This document shows positions 38,153-47,711 of a DNA stretch of 64,000 bases, in pieces. The translations under genes were made by a program, and so were the position numbers. The stretch lies in the NCBI RefSeq assembly GCF_016899725.1, contig NZ_JACLYU010000005.1, forward strand, positions 46,019-110,018. The letters run 5' to 3'. This DNA is from Bifidobacterium pullorum subsp. saeculare. GTDB lineage: Bacteria > Actinomycetota > Actinomycetes > Actinomycetales > Bifidobacteriaceae. The notes under the pieces were generated by a model that was given only the letters and a program-made list of their open reading frames with translations, made no database searches and was not told the origin of the DNA. Positions within the stretch are counted from its first letter, which is position 1. Each line of letters begins with the position of its first letter.

Positions 38153-38180
38153 AAAAGGCCCCGGCATAGAGCCGGGGCCT
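38153..38180 (-). terminator. Terminator after tRNA-Ser
   Basis: GGCCCCGGC (38157-38165) pairs with GCCGGGGCC (38171-38179). On the minus strand the stem is followed by TTTT. It lies 8 bp beyond the tRNA 3' end. Confidence 0.85.
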
Positions 38181-38187
38181 TGGATGG

Positions 38188-38272
38188 CGGAGGATACGAG
38201 ATTCGAACTCGTGAGGCTGTTACACCAACACGCTTTCCAAGCGTGCGCCATAGACCACTAGGCGAATCCTCC
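38188..38272 (-). tRNA. tRNA-Ser (anticodon GGA)
   Basis: Read on the minus strand: acceptor GGAGGAT pairs with ATCCTCC, the anticodon loop is CTTGGAAAG with GGA, an extended variable arm is present (the long-armed serine type), and the T arm contains GTTCGAATC. Length is 85 bases, normal for tRNA-Ser. CCA is not encoded. A terminator follows directly. Confidence 0.95.
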
Positions 38273-38733
38273 ATGCGCTTGTGATGCCCCTGAACAAGCA
38301 GGCACCGCACACAAGTTAGTCATGATAGCACTTGCTCTATAAAGTGCAACTCGTTGGCTTCGGCGTGTTGCAGTCAGGGCGGCATAGGGCGGAGCAACCG
38401 AGAAAGACGGTAGAAGAGGCGGAACCGTCAGGGGCGGAAGAACCGGAAGAACCGGAAGAGGCGGAGCTGTTAGTGGCAGTGGAACCATAAGAACCGCTTG
38501 CACGCAGGCGGGTAAAGAAAAAGGGGGCGGGAGAGAAGGGGATGTTCCCGCCCCCTGTGAAACGGGCCAGGCTGGTTGGGGGGAAGCCAGGCCCGTGTTC
38601 AGAAGCCAGAATCGGGGGAAGGCTTCCGAACGCTTACCCATGGTAAGAATTCCAACGCGCGCCCTCGTGCATGGCACAATCGGGGGCGTTCCCGCGTACA
38701 CAGGTATTGTACGCCGGTTTCCCGGCGCACGGG
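38273..38733. other. Spacer between the two tRNA genes, with a terminator at 38510-38555
   Basis: A strong stem GGGGGCGGGA (38523-38532)/TCCCGCCCCC (38546-38555) is followed on the minus strand by CTTTTTCTTTACC, so it ends the tRNA-Thr transcript. The remainder has short GGAAGAACC and CGGAAGAGGC repeats near 38400-38475 with no coding signs. Confidence 0.7.
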
Positions 38734-38807
38734 AGCCTCTTGTCGGGATCGAACCGACGACCTACCGCTTACAAGGCGGTCGCTCTGGCCATCTGAGCTA
38801 AAGAGGC
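38734..38807 (-). tRNA. tRNA-Thr (anticodon TGT)
   Basis: Read on the minus strand: acceptor GCCTCTT pairs with AAGAGGC, D arm GCTCAGATGGCCAGAGC, anticodon loop CTTGTAA with TGT, and T arm GTCGGTTCGATCCCGAC. Length is 74 bases. CCA is not encoded. Confidence 0.93.
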
Positions 38808-38955
38808 GAATCCCCCCGACGGCGTTTTTGGGCGTGTCGTCGCGGCGGACGTAAGCAAGCTTACCAGCGACATGGGGACATGCGATGCATGCGCCCGCCG
38901 TGCGCCCGCGCAGCTGCTCGCGGCTGGGCCCATGCGCCCGCCGCCGACCCGCGGC

Positions 38956-39948
38956 TCAGGCGCCGGTCACCGAAATCGGCTTGCCCTTGGCGCCGATGGA
39001 CGGCATCTGCCCGGCCTTGCCCACCTGGTCCTCCTTGAGGCCCACGGAGGTCAGGAACCCGGTCTTGAGGTCCATATCCGCCACGCTGAGCTGGTTGAGG
39101 TCCCAGAAATGGCCGTTGATCTGCACGGTCGGCGTGGTCATCGACCCCTCGTAGCGGCCGGAGACGTTCCACAAATCGCTTCGCTTGGGCGTGTATGTGT
39201 TGATCGCGGACAGCCAGTCGTCGTACTCGCGCGTGAATGCCTTGTCCGCCACGGACGCGGGCACGCCGGCCTTGAGCGCCTGCTCCTTGAGCATGTCGTT
39301 GCTGGTCGGCACGTAGCTGGGGCCCTCCTCGGGCTGGAAGTCCTCGGCGAAGAGGTTCGAGATATACGCGAGCAGATGGTCCGGATCGTCGTCATGGTCG
39401 GCGATGTACAGCGCCGAGTTGGCGGAGCGGTTCGAGTACTCGTCGGTGCTCCAGCCGTTTGCGTCGCCAAAGGACATGATGTGCAGGTCCAGGTTGAGCT
39501 GGCCGGCGTCCATCATCGCGATAAGCGTCGGGTCGAGTTGGCGGTTGAGGTTGCCGCAGCCGGGGCAGATGAAGTCCATGTACACGCTCACGGTGGGCGC
39601 GCCCGGCGCCTTGGTGCCGTAGCCGTCCTTCGAGATGAGGATGCCGCCCTGGTCGTCGGCCCGCGCCGGCTTGACCGGTGCCTTCTGCACCTTTTGCTTG
39701 GCCTGGTCGACGGTCAGCTCCTTCGCTGCCTTCGTGGCCTGTGCGGCCTCGCTGTGCGTGGAGCGGTAGACCGCGATGCCGGCCACTGCGATCAGCGCGA
39801 CGACCACCACCGCGACGATGGCGCCGACGATGGTCTGCTGCCGGCGTTCCTTCGCCGCCTGCTCCGCCGCGGCCTGGGCGGCGGCCTGCTCGGCGGCCTT
39901 GCGCTGGGCGCGCGTCATCCGCCTGTCCGTGTTGTTCTTCTGAGCCAT
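38956..39948 (-). CDS. DsbA-family thioredoxin-like protein, membrane-anchored
   Basis: A 330-residue protein. A charged N-terminus (RRMTRAQRKAAEQAAAQAAA) precedes one membrane helix (about 39-61, TIVGAIVAVVVVALIAVAGI). The external domain has the redox motif C128-P-G-C131 in VYMDFICPGCGN, a long helical insertion, and a cis-proline region SMTTPTVQINGHFWDL (T-T-P), as in DsbA/MdbA. Actinobacterial members form disulfides in exported proteins or act as holdases. It lies downstream of the Ser/Thr kinase gene (195 bp) on the same strand; the gap is G+C-rich with no sure terminator. Confidence 0.9.
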   Translation of the reverse strand: MAQKNNTDRRMTRAQRKAAEQAAAQAAAEQAAKERRQQTIVGAIVAVVVVALIAVAGIAVYRSTHSEAAQATKAAKELTVDQAKQKVQKAPVKPARADDQGGILISKDGYGTKAPGAPTVSVYMDFICPGCGNLNRQLDPTLIAMMDAGQLNLDLHIMSFGDANGWSTDEYSNRSANSALYIADHDDDPDHLLAYISNLFAEDFQPEEGPSYVPTSNDMLKEQALKAGVPASVADKAFTREYDDWLSAINTYTPKRSDLWNVSGRYEGSMTTPTVQINGHFWDLNQLSVADMDLKTGFLTSVGLKEDQVGKAGQMPSIGAKGKPISVTGA

Positions 39949-40143
39949 GGCTCCCTGTGCGTCCTCTCCTTCCGGGGACGGCGGGTCTCCCGGAAACGTC
40001 GTGCGCGGGCCCGCCGATCGCGATGCGGGAACCTCCCGCGGGAAGGGGCGGAGGGCCCGACGGCTGCCGACCAGTCTAGCCCAGAGTCTGAAAGAGCCCT
40101 GGGGTTCCGGTGAACATCCGGTGAACCCAGGCGTCGGCCGCCA

Positions 40144-42132
40144 TCAGGCGTCCGCCGCCGGCGGCATGCCCTGGGGCGCCCGCACGCTGCCACGCAGCGC
40201 TCCGGCGCCCAGCCGCAGCGTCGGGCTGTGCGGCCAGAACGCGGCGAGCAGCCACGCCGCGGCCGCCGTCAGCGCGCAGGCCACGCCGGTCAGGCTCAGC
40301 GGCCCCTCCACCAGTTGGGGGACGATGAGGTCCATCCCGAGCACGGTGTGCCGCAGGTTCAGCGTCGGCAGCTGCAGCGCCAGCACGGCCACGGCCAGCA
40401 TCGCCAGATACTCGGCCGCCATCAGCGCCGCCCGCAGCACGGCGGACAGCAGCCCCTTGGCCAAATGCCACGGGAACGACGCCACGCGCAGCGCGCTGTC
40501 CGACCAGGTGTGCGCCCCGCCGCGGCGCCATTCGCGCTCCAGCGTCGCGCCCAGCCCGTAGCCGAGCGTCTGCATGAGCCAGAACGCCGCCGCCGCGAGC
40601 AGCGGCGCCAGCGGGGGCCAGACCATGCCGGCCACCGCCATCGGCACGGCCAACAGCAGCAGCGTGAGCCGCGACCGCTTGAGGTACAGGCCGCGGCGCA
40701 CGTCCGCCGGATTCGGCGGCGCGGCCTGGCCTCGCGCGGCCACCCTGAGCTGGGCGTCCACGATTTCGCTCGGCGACGCCTCCCCCCGCAGGAAGTCCGG
40801 CACCGTGCCCGCCCCGGCCGGCGGCGCGGGCGGCAGCACGGCCGTCCCCTCCGCGGCATCCCGCCGCGAAGGGATCGCCGGCGCCGGCATGGCCTCGGTC
40901 CGGTCCCCGACGGCGGGGGCGACGACGGACGACGGTTCCGTCGCGGCCGCGGCGTTGGCGACGAGCCGTTGCAGCGGCACGGTGGCCATCGGCGGCCGCG
41001 GCGGCTCGGTCTCGGGCAGCACGGCGGTGGCGCGGGTGAGCGGCGCCGTGCCCGCCTCCAGTCGGGCGGTCGGGACTGTCCGGGCGTCGAGGGCGTCGCT
41101 GGGCAGGGCGACCGTGCACTGCTCCGGCGCCAGCGCGCGCGTGGCGGACGCGTCGTCATCGCCGCCCCACAGCAGACGTGGATTGCCCGCGCGGGCGGCC
41201 AGGTCAAAAGGGCGCACCACCTGCGTCCCGTCGTCGGCGGCCGGGTCGGCCGGCCCGTCCGCCGGCGGCAGGGAGGCGAAGGGGTTGAGCGCGTCGAGCG
41301 CGATCGCGTGGAGCATCTGGTCGGGCGTGCAGCGCCGCGCGCGGTCGGGGCTCAAGGCCGACCGGAAGGCGGCCAGCGTGTGCGGCGGCAGGCCGGCGAG
41401 GTCGGCGTTGCCGGCGGCGGCGCGCTCCAGCACCGCCATCATCGGCTTCGTGCCGAACACCGGCCGGCCGGTGGCGGCGAAGGCGAGCACCGAGGCGACC
41501 GACCACCAGTCGGTCGCCTCGTCGGACTCCGCGCCGTCGATGATCTCGGGGGCGATGAACCCGGGCGTGCCCATGACCAGGCCGGTGCGGGTGACGTGGC
41601 TTTCGCCGCCGGTCATCGCGATGCCGAAGTCCACGAGCACCGGGCCGGAGGCGGAGACCATCACATTCGTCGGCTTGATGTCGCGGTGCACGATGCCGGC
41701 CGCGTGCACAGCCTTCACCGCGTCGATGAGCTTGGCGGCGAGGCGTTCCAGATCCGCGCCCACATAGCGGCCGTTCACGGCCACGTCCTCGCGCAGGTTG
41801 CGGCCCTCGATGAGCTCGGTGACGATGAACGCGAGTGCGTCGTCCAGCTCCATATCCACGATCGCGCACACGCCGGGATGGTTCACCTTCTTCAGCGCCA
41901 TCGCCTCGCGGCGCAGGCGCTCGCGGGCGGTGGCCTGGTCGCGCCGCTGCTCGGGGGAGGCGCCGGCGTCGTCCACCAGGGAGTCGCGCAGGATCTTCAT
42001 CGCGTAGATCTGGCCGCCGCCGTCCCTGACGCGCCAGACGGAGCCCATCGCGCCCGCGCCGAGGCGCGAGACGAGCGTGTAGCCGCCCACCACCTCGCCG
42101 GGCTCGAGGTTCAACGCATTGAGGTCGCTCAT
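40144..42132 (-). CDS. Membrane serine/threonine protein kinase
   Basis: A 662-residue protein. The kinase domain (about 16-280) shows GAGAMGSVWRV (glycine loop), K46 in YAMKIL, HRDIKPTN (H149-R150-D151), DFG (168-170) and GTPGFIAPEI in the activation loop, so it should be active. A long Pro/Ala/Thr linker follows, then three or four hydrophobic helices from about 480 to the end, with no external PASTA domains. Such a multi-span tail is unusual compared with PknB. Its start lies 27 bp after the end of the broken histidine kinase gene, so it may be the third gene of the RR-HK-kinase operon. Substrates are unknown. Confidence 0.92.
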   Translation of the reverse strand: MSDLNALNLEPGEVVGGYTLVSRLGAGAMGSVWRVRDGGGQIYAMKILRDSLVDDAGASPEQRRDQATARERLRREAMALKKVNHPGVCAIVDMELDDALAFIVTELIEGRNLREDVAVNGRYVGADLERLAAKLIDAVKAVHAAGIVHRDIKPTNVMVSASGPVLVDFGIAMTGGESHVTRTGLVMGTPGFIAPEIIDGAESDEATDWWSVASVLAFAATGRPVFGTKPMMAVLERAAAGNADLAGLPPHTLAAFRSALSPDRARRCTPDQMLHAIALDALNPFASLPPADGPADPAADDGTQVVRPFDLAARAGNPRLLWGGDDDASATRALAPEQCTVALPSDALDARTVPTARLEAGTAPLTRATAVLPETEPPRPPMATVPLQRLVANAAAATEPSSVVAPAVGDRTEAMPAPAIPSRRDAAEGTAVLPPAPPAGAGTVPDFLRGEASPSEIVDAQLRVAARGQAAPPNPADVRRGLYLKRSRLTLLLLAVPMAVAGMVWPPLAPLLAAAAFWLMQTLGYGLGATLEREWRRGGAHTWSDSALRVASFPWHLAKGLLSAVLRAALMAAEYLAMLAVAVLALQLPTLNLRHTVLGMDLIVPQLVEGPLSLTGVACALTAAAAWLLAAFWPHSPTLRLGAGALRGSVRAPQGMPPAADA

Positions 42133-42159
42133 GCCTGCCAGTCTAGGCGGCCCGGTGGC

Positions 42160-43499
42160 TCAGTCCCGCTTGGCGAGGGGCAGCGGCACGAGCACGCGCA
42201 GGTCGAACCACTGGCCGTCGGATTCGATGGTGAGCTCGCCGCCGTAGGCGCGGGCGATGTGACGGATCGATTTGACGCCGAAGCCGTGGTGTCGGCGTCC
42301 GCCTTCGTGGTGCGCAGCGCGCCGGCCCGGTCGCGGCGCAGCGGCGTGGCGTAGGTGTTCTCCTCGCGCACCGCCACGAACTCGCCCTGCCGGAACAGCG
42401 CGAGCTTGACGATCCGCCGCTCCGGGTCCTGGACGCGCGAGGTCGCCTCGATCGCGTTGTCGAGCACGTTGCCGAACAGCGAGGCCACGTCCATCGCGTC
42501 CATGCCGTCGAGCAGCTTGCCGTCCGCCACGCAGGTGAGCGTGATGCCGCGGTCGGCGCAGGCGCGCATCTTCGTGGTGAGGATGACGTCCAGCACCGGG
42601 TTGCCGGTGTGCTGCTGCGCCGAATACCGCGCCACCGACTCCTCGAGCTACGCGAATTGCCGCGAGGCCTGGCCGGGGTCCAGCTCGGCCCGCAGCGCCA
42701 CGATCTGATGTTTGAGGTCGTGGGCGAGCCGGCCCATCGCCTCGATGTTCTCCTTCGACTGCAGGTACTCGGCGTGCTGCGCTGCCAGCCGCGCGTCAAT
42801 CGACGCGAGCTCCAGCCGGGCCCGCGTCGAGCGGATCTGCTCCTGCTGCGCGTACAGCATCACGAAGCCGCACAGGTCCACCAGCGTGCGGATGTAGAAC
42901 ACCTCCTGACCCACGGTGCCGGAGAACGGGGTGTTCGTCGAGGCGAAGCTCAGGTTGCTCATCGCGAAGGTGACGATGGTGATGGCGGCGCAGGTCACCG
43001 CGTCGCGCAACGTCGGCGCCATCGGCTCCTCGCGGCTGAAGTTGCGCCGCTCGACCCCCCACGCCAGCGCGAAGCAGGCGGCGTAGGTGACGGCCAGCAG
43101 CACCGCGCTGGCCCACCCGGACGGCGGCATGCCGGCATGGGCGACCATGAAGGTCGCCAGCTGCCAGTGCAGGGAGGCGACCAGCTCGGCCAGCACGAAG
43201 GCCCGGGCCGTCAGATACGTCGCCTCGCGTTTGCGCGAGCCCGAGGCCAGCCAGAGGACGGCCCACATCGCCAGCACCGCCATCGCCATGCCGACGATCC
43301 ACAGCGCCAGCGGCATCGCGCCGGCCGCGTACTGCACCCCCACGAGCAGGACCAGGCCGACGCCGCCCACCGCCAGCGTGCGGGCGCGCGGCACCCGCAG
43401 CGGGATGACCGCCAGGTAGACGACGCAGGCCAGCCACTCGCAGATCGCCGTGTAGATGCGGGGGATGTCCGGCAGGGCGTTCGTGATCGCGCCGGTCAC
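42160..43499 (-). pseudogene. Histidine kinase, AgrC/LytS-like GHKL type, disrupted by a nonsense codon and a frameshift
   Basis: The frame starts with GTG at 43499, whose bases overlap the response-regulator stop (GTGA). Six or seven hydrophobic segments fill the first 215 residues; a coiled linker leads to the H-box GRLAHDLKHQIVALRAEL. Then a TAG codon (complement of 42648-42650) interrupts FA-stop-LEESVARYS. The frame resumes with the N-box SLFGNVLDNAIEATSR but loses one base near 42289, where GACACCACGGC should read GAC CAC CAC GGC. The true tail (HGFGVKSIRHIARAYGG, ending PLPLAKRD) is then in another frame. A truncated product ending just after the H-box would lack ATP binding. Both lesions should be checked against reads. 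Confidence 0.88.
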
Positions 43500-44212
43500 C
43501 GCAGCCCTCCCACATGCGCGGTGAGCGCCGCCATGAAGTCCTTCTTGCGCGGCCGGGAGACGCGCAGGCGCTCGCCGTTGTCCATCACGCAGTCCTGGTC
43601 CTCCACCCCGGCCACATGGTCGAGGTTCACCAGATAGCAGGAGTTCGAGCGGAAGAAGCCGTGCCCGGCCAGCTGCTCCTCCATCTTCTTGAGGCTCGAG
43701 GTGATCGACAGCTTGCCTGATAGCGTGTGGATCACGATGGTGTGGCGGATCGACTCCAGGTACACCACGTCCGCCAGCGCCAGACGCATCGTGGAACCGC
43801 CCGTCTCCACGAGCAGCGCGTCGTCGGCGCGGCGGCGCACCTGCGCGATGCAGCGGCGCAGCTCCTGCTGGAAGCCGAACCACGGCACCGGCTTGAGCAG
43901 GTAGCTCAGCGCGCCCACCTCGTAGCCGTTGATCGCGTACTGCGCGGCCGAGGTGATGAACACGATCTCCACCTTGTCGTCGCGTTCGCGCACGTGGCGG
44001 GCAGCCTCGAGCCCGCCCATCTGCCGCATCTGGATGTCCATGAGCAGGATGTCGTACACCGGCTGGTAGCGCTCCACCAGGCGGGCGCCGTCGTCGAACA
44101 CGGACACCGTGAACCGCTCGCCGGACTCCTCCTGGTAGCGGTTGAGGTAGTCCAGCAGGCGCTGGCAATGCACGGGGTCGTCCTCGACCACACCAATCCG
44201 GATCGCACGCAT
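43496..44212 (-). CDS. LytTR-family response regulator
   Basis: A 238-residue protein. The receiver domain (1-125) has the acidic pair E10-D11-D12, phospho-acceptor D59 in ILLMDIQM, and K107-like residue in YLLKPV. The LytTR DNA-binding domain (130-235) contains VVYLESIRHTIVIHTLSGKL, then FFRSNSCYLVNLDHVAGV and VSRPRKKDF. LytTR proteins bind pairs of direct repeats two helical turns apart. Such a pair lies 31 bp upstream of the start and another further up towards the GH3 gene. The partner kinase gene overlaps by four bases but is broken. Confidence 0.93.
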   Translation of the reverse strand: MRAIRIGVVEDDPVHCQRLLDYLNRYQEESGERFTVSVFDDGARLVERYQPVYDILLMDIQMRQMGGLEAARHVRERDDKVEIVFITSAAQYAINGYEVGALSYLLKPVPWFGFQQELRRCIAQVRRRADDALLVETGGSTMRLALADVVYLESIRHTIVIHTLSGKLSITSSLKKMEEQLAGHGFFRSNSCYLVNLDHVAGVEDQDCVMDNGERLRVSRPRKKDFMAALTAHVGGLR

Positions 44213-44242
44213 CGGTCCTCCTCGTTCTCGGTCGCCTGCACT

Positions 44243-44395
44243 TGACAGACTATGCGACCGAAATGACAGAACGGGGCGGGCATCGGGGGTGCCGCGGCGC
44301 GGGCGGCCGGCTAGGGCGGCGTGTGGGAGGTCGGCGGGGCGGCTGTCTGCAGGCCGCGCGCGGAACGCGACAGATTATGCGACGGAAACGACAGG
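44243..44395. promoter_or_regulatory. Two candidate LytTR operators between the response regulator and the GH3 gene
   Basis: TGACAGA at 44243-44249 and 44264-44270 (21 bp apart), and CGACAGA at 44368-44374 with CGACAGG at 44389-44395 (21 bp apart). The interior ATGCGACSGAAA is also conserved, so each copy spans about 33 bp. The first copy lies next to the regulator start and the second about 150 bp upstream of the GH3 gene. The rest of 44213-44545 holds no other clear feature. Confidence 0.65.
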
Positions 44396-44545
44396 ATGGG
44401 GAGGGGGCCGGCGGCGGCCGGCGGGGTCCGGGATGATGGATGAAACGGCATGACGGCGTGCTGTCGTTGCGAGCCTCGATGGTGAAGCGGACGGTCGGCG
44501 CCCCATGCCGGAGGATTCCATTGAGAACCAAGAAGGAGGAAGGCC

Positions 44546-47437
44546 ATGTTGGGCATCAATATGGATGACGTCGTCAACGTCATCATGTCGATCCTGCCGC
44601 AGCTCATCGCCATCGGCGTAGTGCTGGTGCTGGCCATTGTGGCGACCGTCGCGGTGAACAAGCGCACGGTCAAGGACGTCGCGGTCCGCAAGCTCGTGCA
44701 TTCCGAGTCGTGGCTCGTGTTCCTGGTCGCGGTCGTGGTGGCCGTGTCCATGATGGTGTTCGGGCCGCTGTCCACGCTGCTCAACAACGCGACGGCCACC
44801 AAGTACGAGCTGTCGCAGAAGACCGTGGACGAGGCCAAGGCGCTGGCCGTGGACGTGCAGCGTGAAGGCGTCACCATGCTGCAGAACAACGACGGCAACC
44901 TGCCGCTGGCCGACACGAAGGTCAACGTGTTCGGCTGGGGCTCCACCAACCCGATCTACGGCGGCACCGGCTCCGGCTCCATGTCCGACCAGTACCCGAC
45001 CACCTCGCTGCTCGACGGCATGAAGGAGGCCGGCCTGGAGACCAACGCCGACCTGTCCAAGCTGTACACCGACTACCGCGCCGACCGCCCGGTGGTGGGC
45101 ATGTTCGAGCAGGACTGGACCCTGCCCGAGCTGCCGGCCGCCGACTATCCGCAGGATGTGATCGACGCCGCCAAGGACTTCTCCGACGAGGCCGTGATCG
45201 TGGTCTCCCGCTCCGGCGGCGAGGGCGCCGACCTGCCCACCGACATGACCGCCGAGGGCATCACCTACCACGACAACTCCAAGGACTACAAGGACTTCGA
45301 GCAGGGCGGCCACTTCCTGCAGCTGTCGAAGACCGAGCGCGACATGGTCGACCTGGTCACCAAGAACTTCGACAAGGTGACCTTCGTATACAACGGCGCC
45401 AACGCCTTCCAGCTCGACTTCGTCAAGGACTACCCGCAGATCAAGTCCGTGCTGTGGTGCCCGCCGGCCGGCCAGACCGGCTTCACCGCGCTCGGCGAGA
45501 TCCTCGCCGGCAAGGTCAACCCCTCCGGCAAGACCTCCGACACGTTCCTGTACGACCTGACCAAGGCCCCGACCTGGAACAACTTCGGCGACTTCCACTA
45601 CGACAACATGGATGAGTTCACCGCCAACGCGTTCGGCGGCGAGACCTCCCCGACCTTCGTCAACTACGTCGAGGGCATCTACGTGGGCTACAAGTTCTAC
45701 GAGACCGCGGCCGACGAGGGCGCGATCGACTACGACGCGACCGTGCAGTACCCGTTCGGCTACGGCCTGAGCTACACCGCCTTCTCCCAGGAGATGGGCG
45801 ACGTGACCTACGCCGACGGCAAGGTGAGCTTCGACGTGACCGTGACCAACACCGGCGACACCGCCGGCAAGGACGTGGTGCAGACCTACGTGAACCCGCC
45901 GTACACCGACGGTGGCATCGAGAAGGCCTCCGCCAACCTGGTCGCCTTCGAGAAGACCAAGGAGCTCGCCCCCGGCGAGTCCGAGACCGTGTCGATCGAG
46001 TTCGACGACGACGCGATGGCCTCCTACGACAACAAGGACGCCAAGGCCTGGGTGCTGGAGGCCGGCGACTACGGCGTGTCCATCAACACGGACTCCCACA
46101 CCGCCATCGACACCAAGACCGTGACCGTGGACGACGAGACCGTCTACGACTCCGAGTCCAACACGCATGACGGCGACGCCGTGCCCGCCACCAACCAGTT
46201 CGACGAGGCCGCCGGCGACGTGACCTACCTGAGCCGCGCCGGGCACTTCGCCAACTACGACGAGGCGACCGCCGCCCCGGCCTCCATGTCGATGAGCGAC
46301 GAGCACAAGGCCACGTTCGTGAACAACTCGAACTACAAGCCGGCCGAGCACAACAACGACTCCGACGAGATGCCGACCACCGGCGCCAACAACGGCGTGC
46401 GTCTGGCCGACCTGACCGGCAAGGAGTACGACGACCCGCAGTGGGACAAGCTGCTCGACCAGCTCACCTTCGAGGACATGGACAACCTCATCGCCAACGG
46501 CGGCTACGGCAACGCCGCGGTCGAGAAGATCGGCAAGATCCAGCTCACCGACGTGGACGGCCCGGCCTCGCTGAACAACAACTTCACGCGCGTCGGCTCC
46601 ATCGGCCTGCCCTCCGGCGTCTCCTTCGCCTGCACGTGGAACGCCGACCTGGCCACCGAGTTCGGCGACATGATCGGCAAGATGGCGCACGAGATGCACG
46701 TGACCGGTTGGTACGCCCCGGCCATGAACATCCACCGCTCCGCCTTCTCCGGCCGTAACTTCGAGTACTACTCGGAGGACGGCTACCTGTCCGGCGTCAT
46801 GGCCTCCAGCGCCATCGCCGCCGCCAGCGAGAACGGCGTGTACGCCTTCATGAAGCACTTCGCCCTCAACGACCAGGAGACCAACCGCAACTCGATGCTG
46901 TGCACCTGGTCCAACGAGCAGGCCATCCGCGAGATCTACCTCAAGCCCTTCGAGATGAGCGTCAAGATCGGCAAGACCAATGCGGTGATGAGCTCCTTCA
47001 ACTACATCGGCACCACCTACGCGGCCGCCGACCCGGCGCTGCAGCAGACCGTGCTGCGCGACGAGTGGGGCTTCCGCGGCGCCGTGCTCACCGATTACTT
47101 CGGTGGCTACGGCTACCAGAACGCCGACCAGTTGATCCGCAACGGCAACGACTTCATGCTGGCCACCACGGACATCACCAACCACGTGACCGACAAGTCC
47201 GCCACCTCGGTCAAGGCGATGCGCACCGCCGCCCACAACATCCTGTACATGGCCGCCAACAGCTGGATGTACGAGAACGGCGAGCCGGACGTGCCGACCC
47301 CGATCTGGAAGACCATCACCTACGTGGTCTGGGGCGTCACCGCCGTGCTGTTCATCGGTCTGACCACGGTCTCCGTGATGAAGTTCACCAAGCGCCGCAA
47401 GGCCGCCAAGGTGACCGTCACCGCCTCCGAGCAGTGA
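44546..47437 (+). CDS. GH3-family glycoside hydrolase with inverted domain order, membrane-anchored
   Basis: A 963-residue protein starting after AAGGAGGAAGG. Two N-terminal membrane helices (about 12-36 and 55-76) are followed by the alpha/beta-sandwich GH3_C domain (REGVTMLQNNDGNLPLAD... to FGYGLSYTAF) and a fibronectin-like domain (DVTVTNTGDTAGKDVVQTYV). The TIM-barrel GH3_N domain comes last (from about residue 620), with DGPASLNN, HFALNDQETNRN and nucleophile D850 in VLTDYFGG. A third membrane helix and a basic tail end the protein. This inverted order is known in some beta-glucosidases. It probably cleaves oligosaccharides outside the membrane; the sugar is not readable. A strong candidate target of the LytTR regulator. 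Confidence 0.92.
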   Translation: MLGINMDDVVNVIMSILPQLIAIGVVLVLAIVATVAVNKRTVKDVAVRKLVHSESWLVFLVAVVVAVSMMVFGPLSTLLNNATATKYELSQKTVDEAKALAVDVQREGVTMLQNNDGNLPLADTKVNVFGWGSTNPIYGGTGSGSMSDQYPTTSLLDGMKEAGLETNADLSKLYTDYRADRPVVGMFEQDWTLPELPAADYPQDVIDAAKDFSDEAVIVVSRSGGEGADLPTDMTAEGITYHDNSKDYKDFEQGGHFLQLSKTERDMVDLVTKNFDKVTFVYNGANAFQLDFVKDYPQIKSVLWCPPAGQTGFTALGEILAGKVNPSGKTSDTFLYDLTKAPTWNNFGDFHYDNMDEFTANAFGGETSPTFVNYVEGIYVGYKFYETAADEGAIDYDATVQYPFGYGLSYTAFSQEMGDVTYADGKVSFDVTVTNTGDTAGKDVVQTYVNPPYTDGGIEKASANLVAFEKTKELAPGESETVSIEFDDDAMASYDNKDAKAWVLEAGDYGVSINTDSHTAIDTKTVTVDDETVYDSESNTHDGDAVPATNQFDEAAGDVTYLSRAGHFANYDEATAAPASMSMSDEHKATFVNNSNYKPAEHNNDSDEMPTTGANNGVRLADLTGKEYDDPQWDKLLDQLTFEDMDNLIANGGYGNAAVEKIGKIQLTDVDGPASLNNNFTRVGSIGLPSGVSFACTWNADLATEFGDMIGKMAHEMHVTGWYAPAMNIHRSAFSGRNFEYYSEDGYLSGVMASSAIAAASENGVYAFMKHFALNDQETNRNSMLCTWSNEQAIREIYLKPFEMSVKIGKTNAVMSSFNYIGTTYAAADPALQQTVLRDEWGFRGAVLTDYFGGYGYQNADQLIRNGNDFMLATTDITNHVTDKSATSVKAMRTAAHNILYMAANSWMYENGEPDVPTPIWKTITYVVWGVTAVLFIGLTTVSVMKFTKRRKAAKVTVTASEQ

Positions 47438-47600
47438 CCCTGACCGGGCAGGGCGCGGCCTGACCGCAGCGCCCCCGCCCGACATCGGGACCTGCCCCAT
47501 CTGTTGCGGGCAGCTGTCCCACCTGGCATCGGGCCGCCGACCCCACCTCCCTCGGGTCGGCGGCCCTTTCCTATGCCCGGCGTACTGATGCGGCGTGCTG

Positions 47601-47711
47601 GTACGGCGAACCGTACTCTTAGCGCATGTGAGCGTACGGTTTATCGCAGTCTTACGGTCCTCATGCGGCGAACCGTACTTTTAGCGTGCGTAAGCGTACG
47701 GTTTGCCATAT
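47601..47711. repeat. Paired CGGCRAACCGTAC palindromes (family copies 3 and 4)
   Basis: Units 47601-47648 and 47662-47711. Each begins with CGGCGAACCGTACT and ends with AGCGTACGGTTT. They lie in the 461-bp gap between the GH3 gene and the OYE gene. Apart from these, the gap holds a G+C-rich stretch with no coding signs. Confidence 0.85.

Noticed and set aside
38188..38807. tRNA genes as an integration site for a mobile element
   Set aside because: No integrase, no partial tRNA repeat and no foreign gene block was seen on either side.
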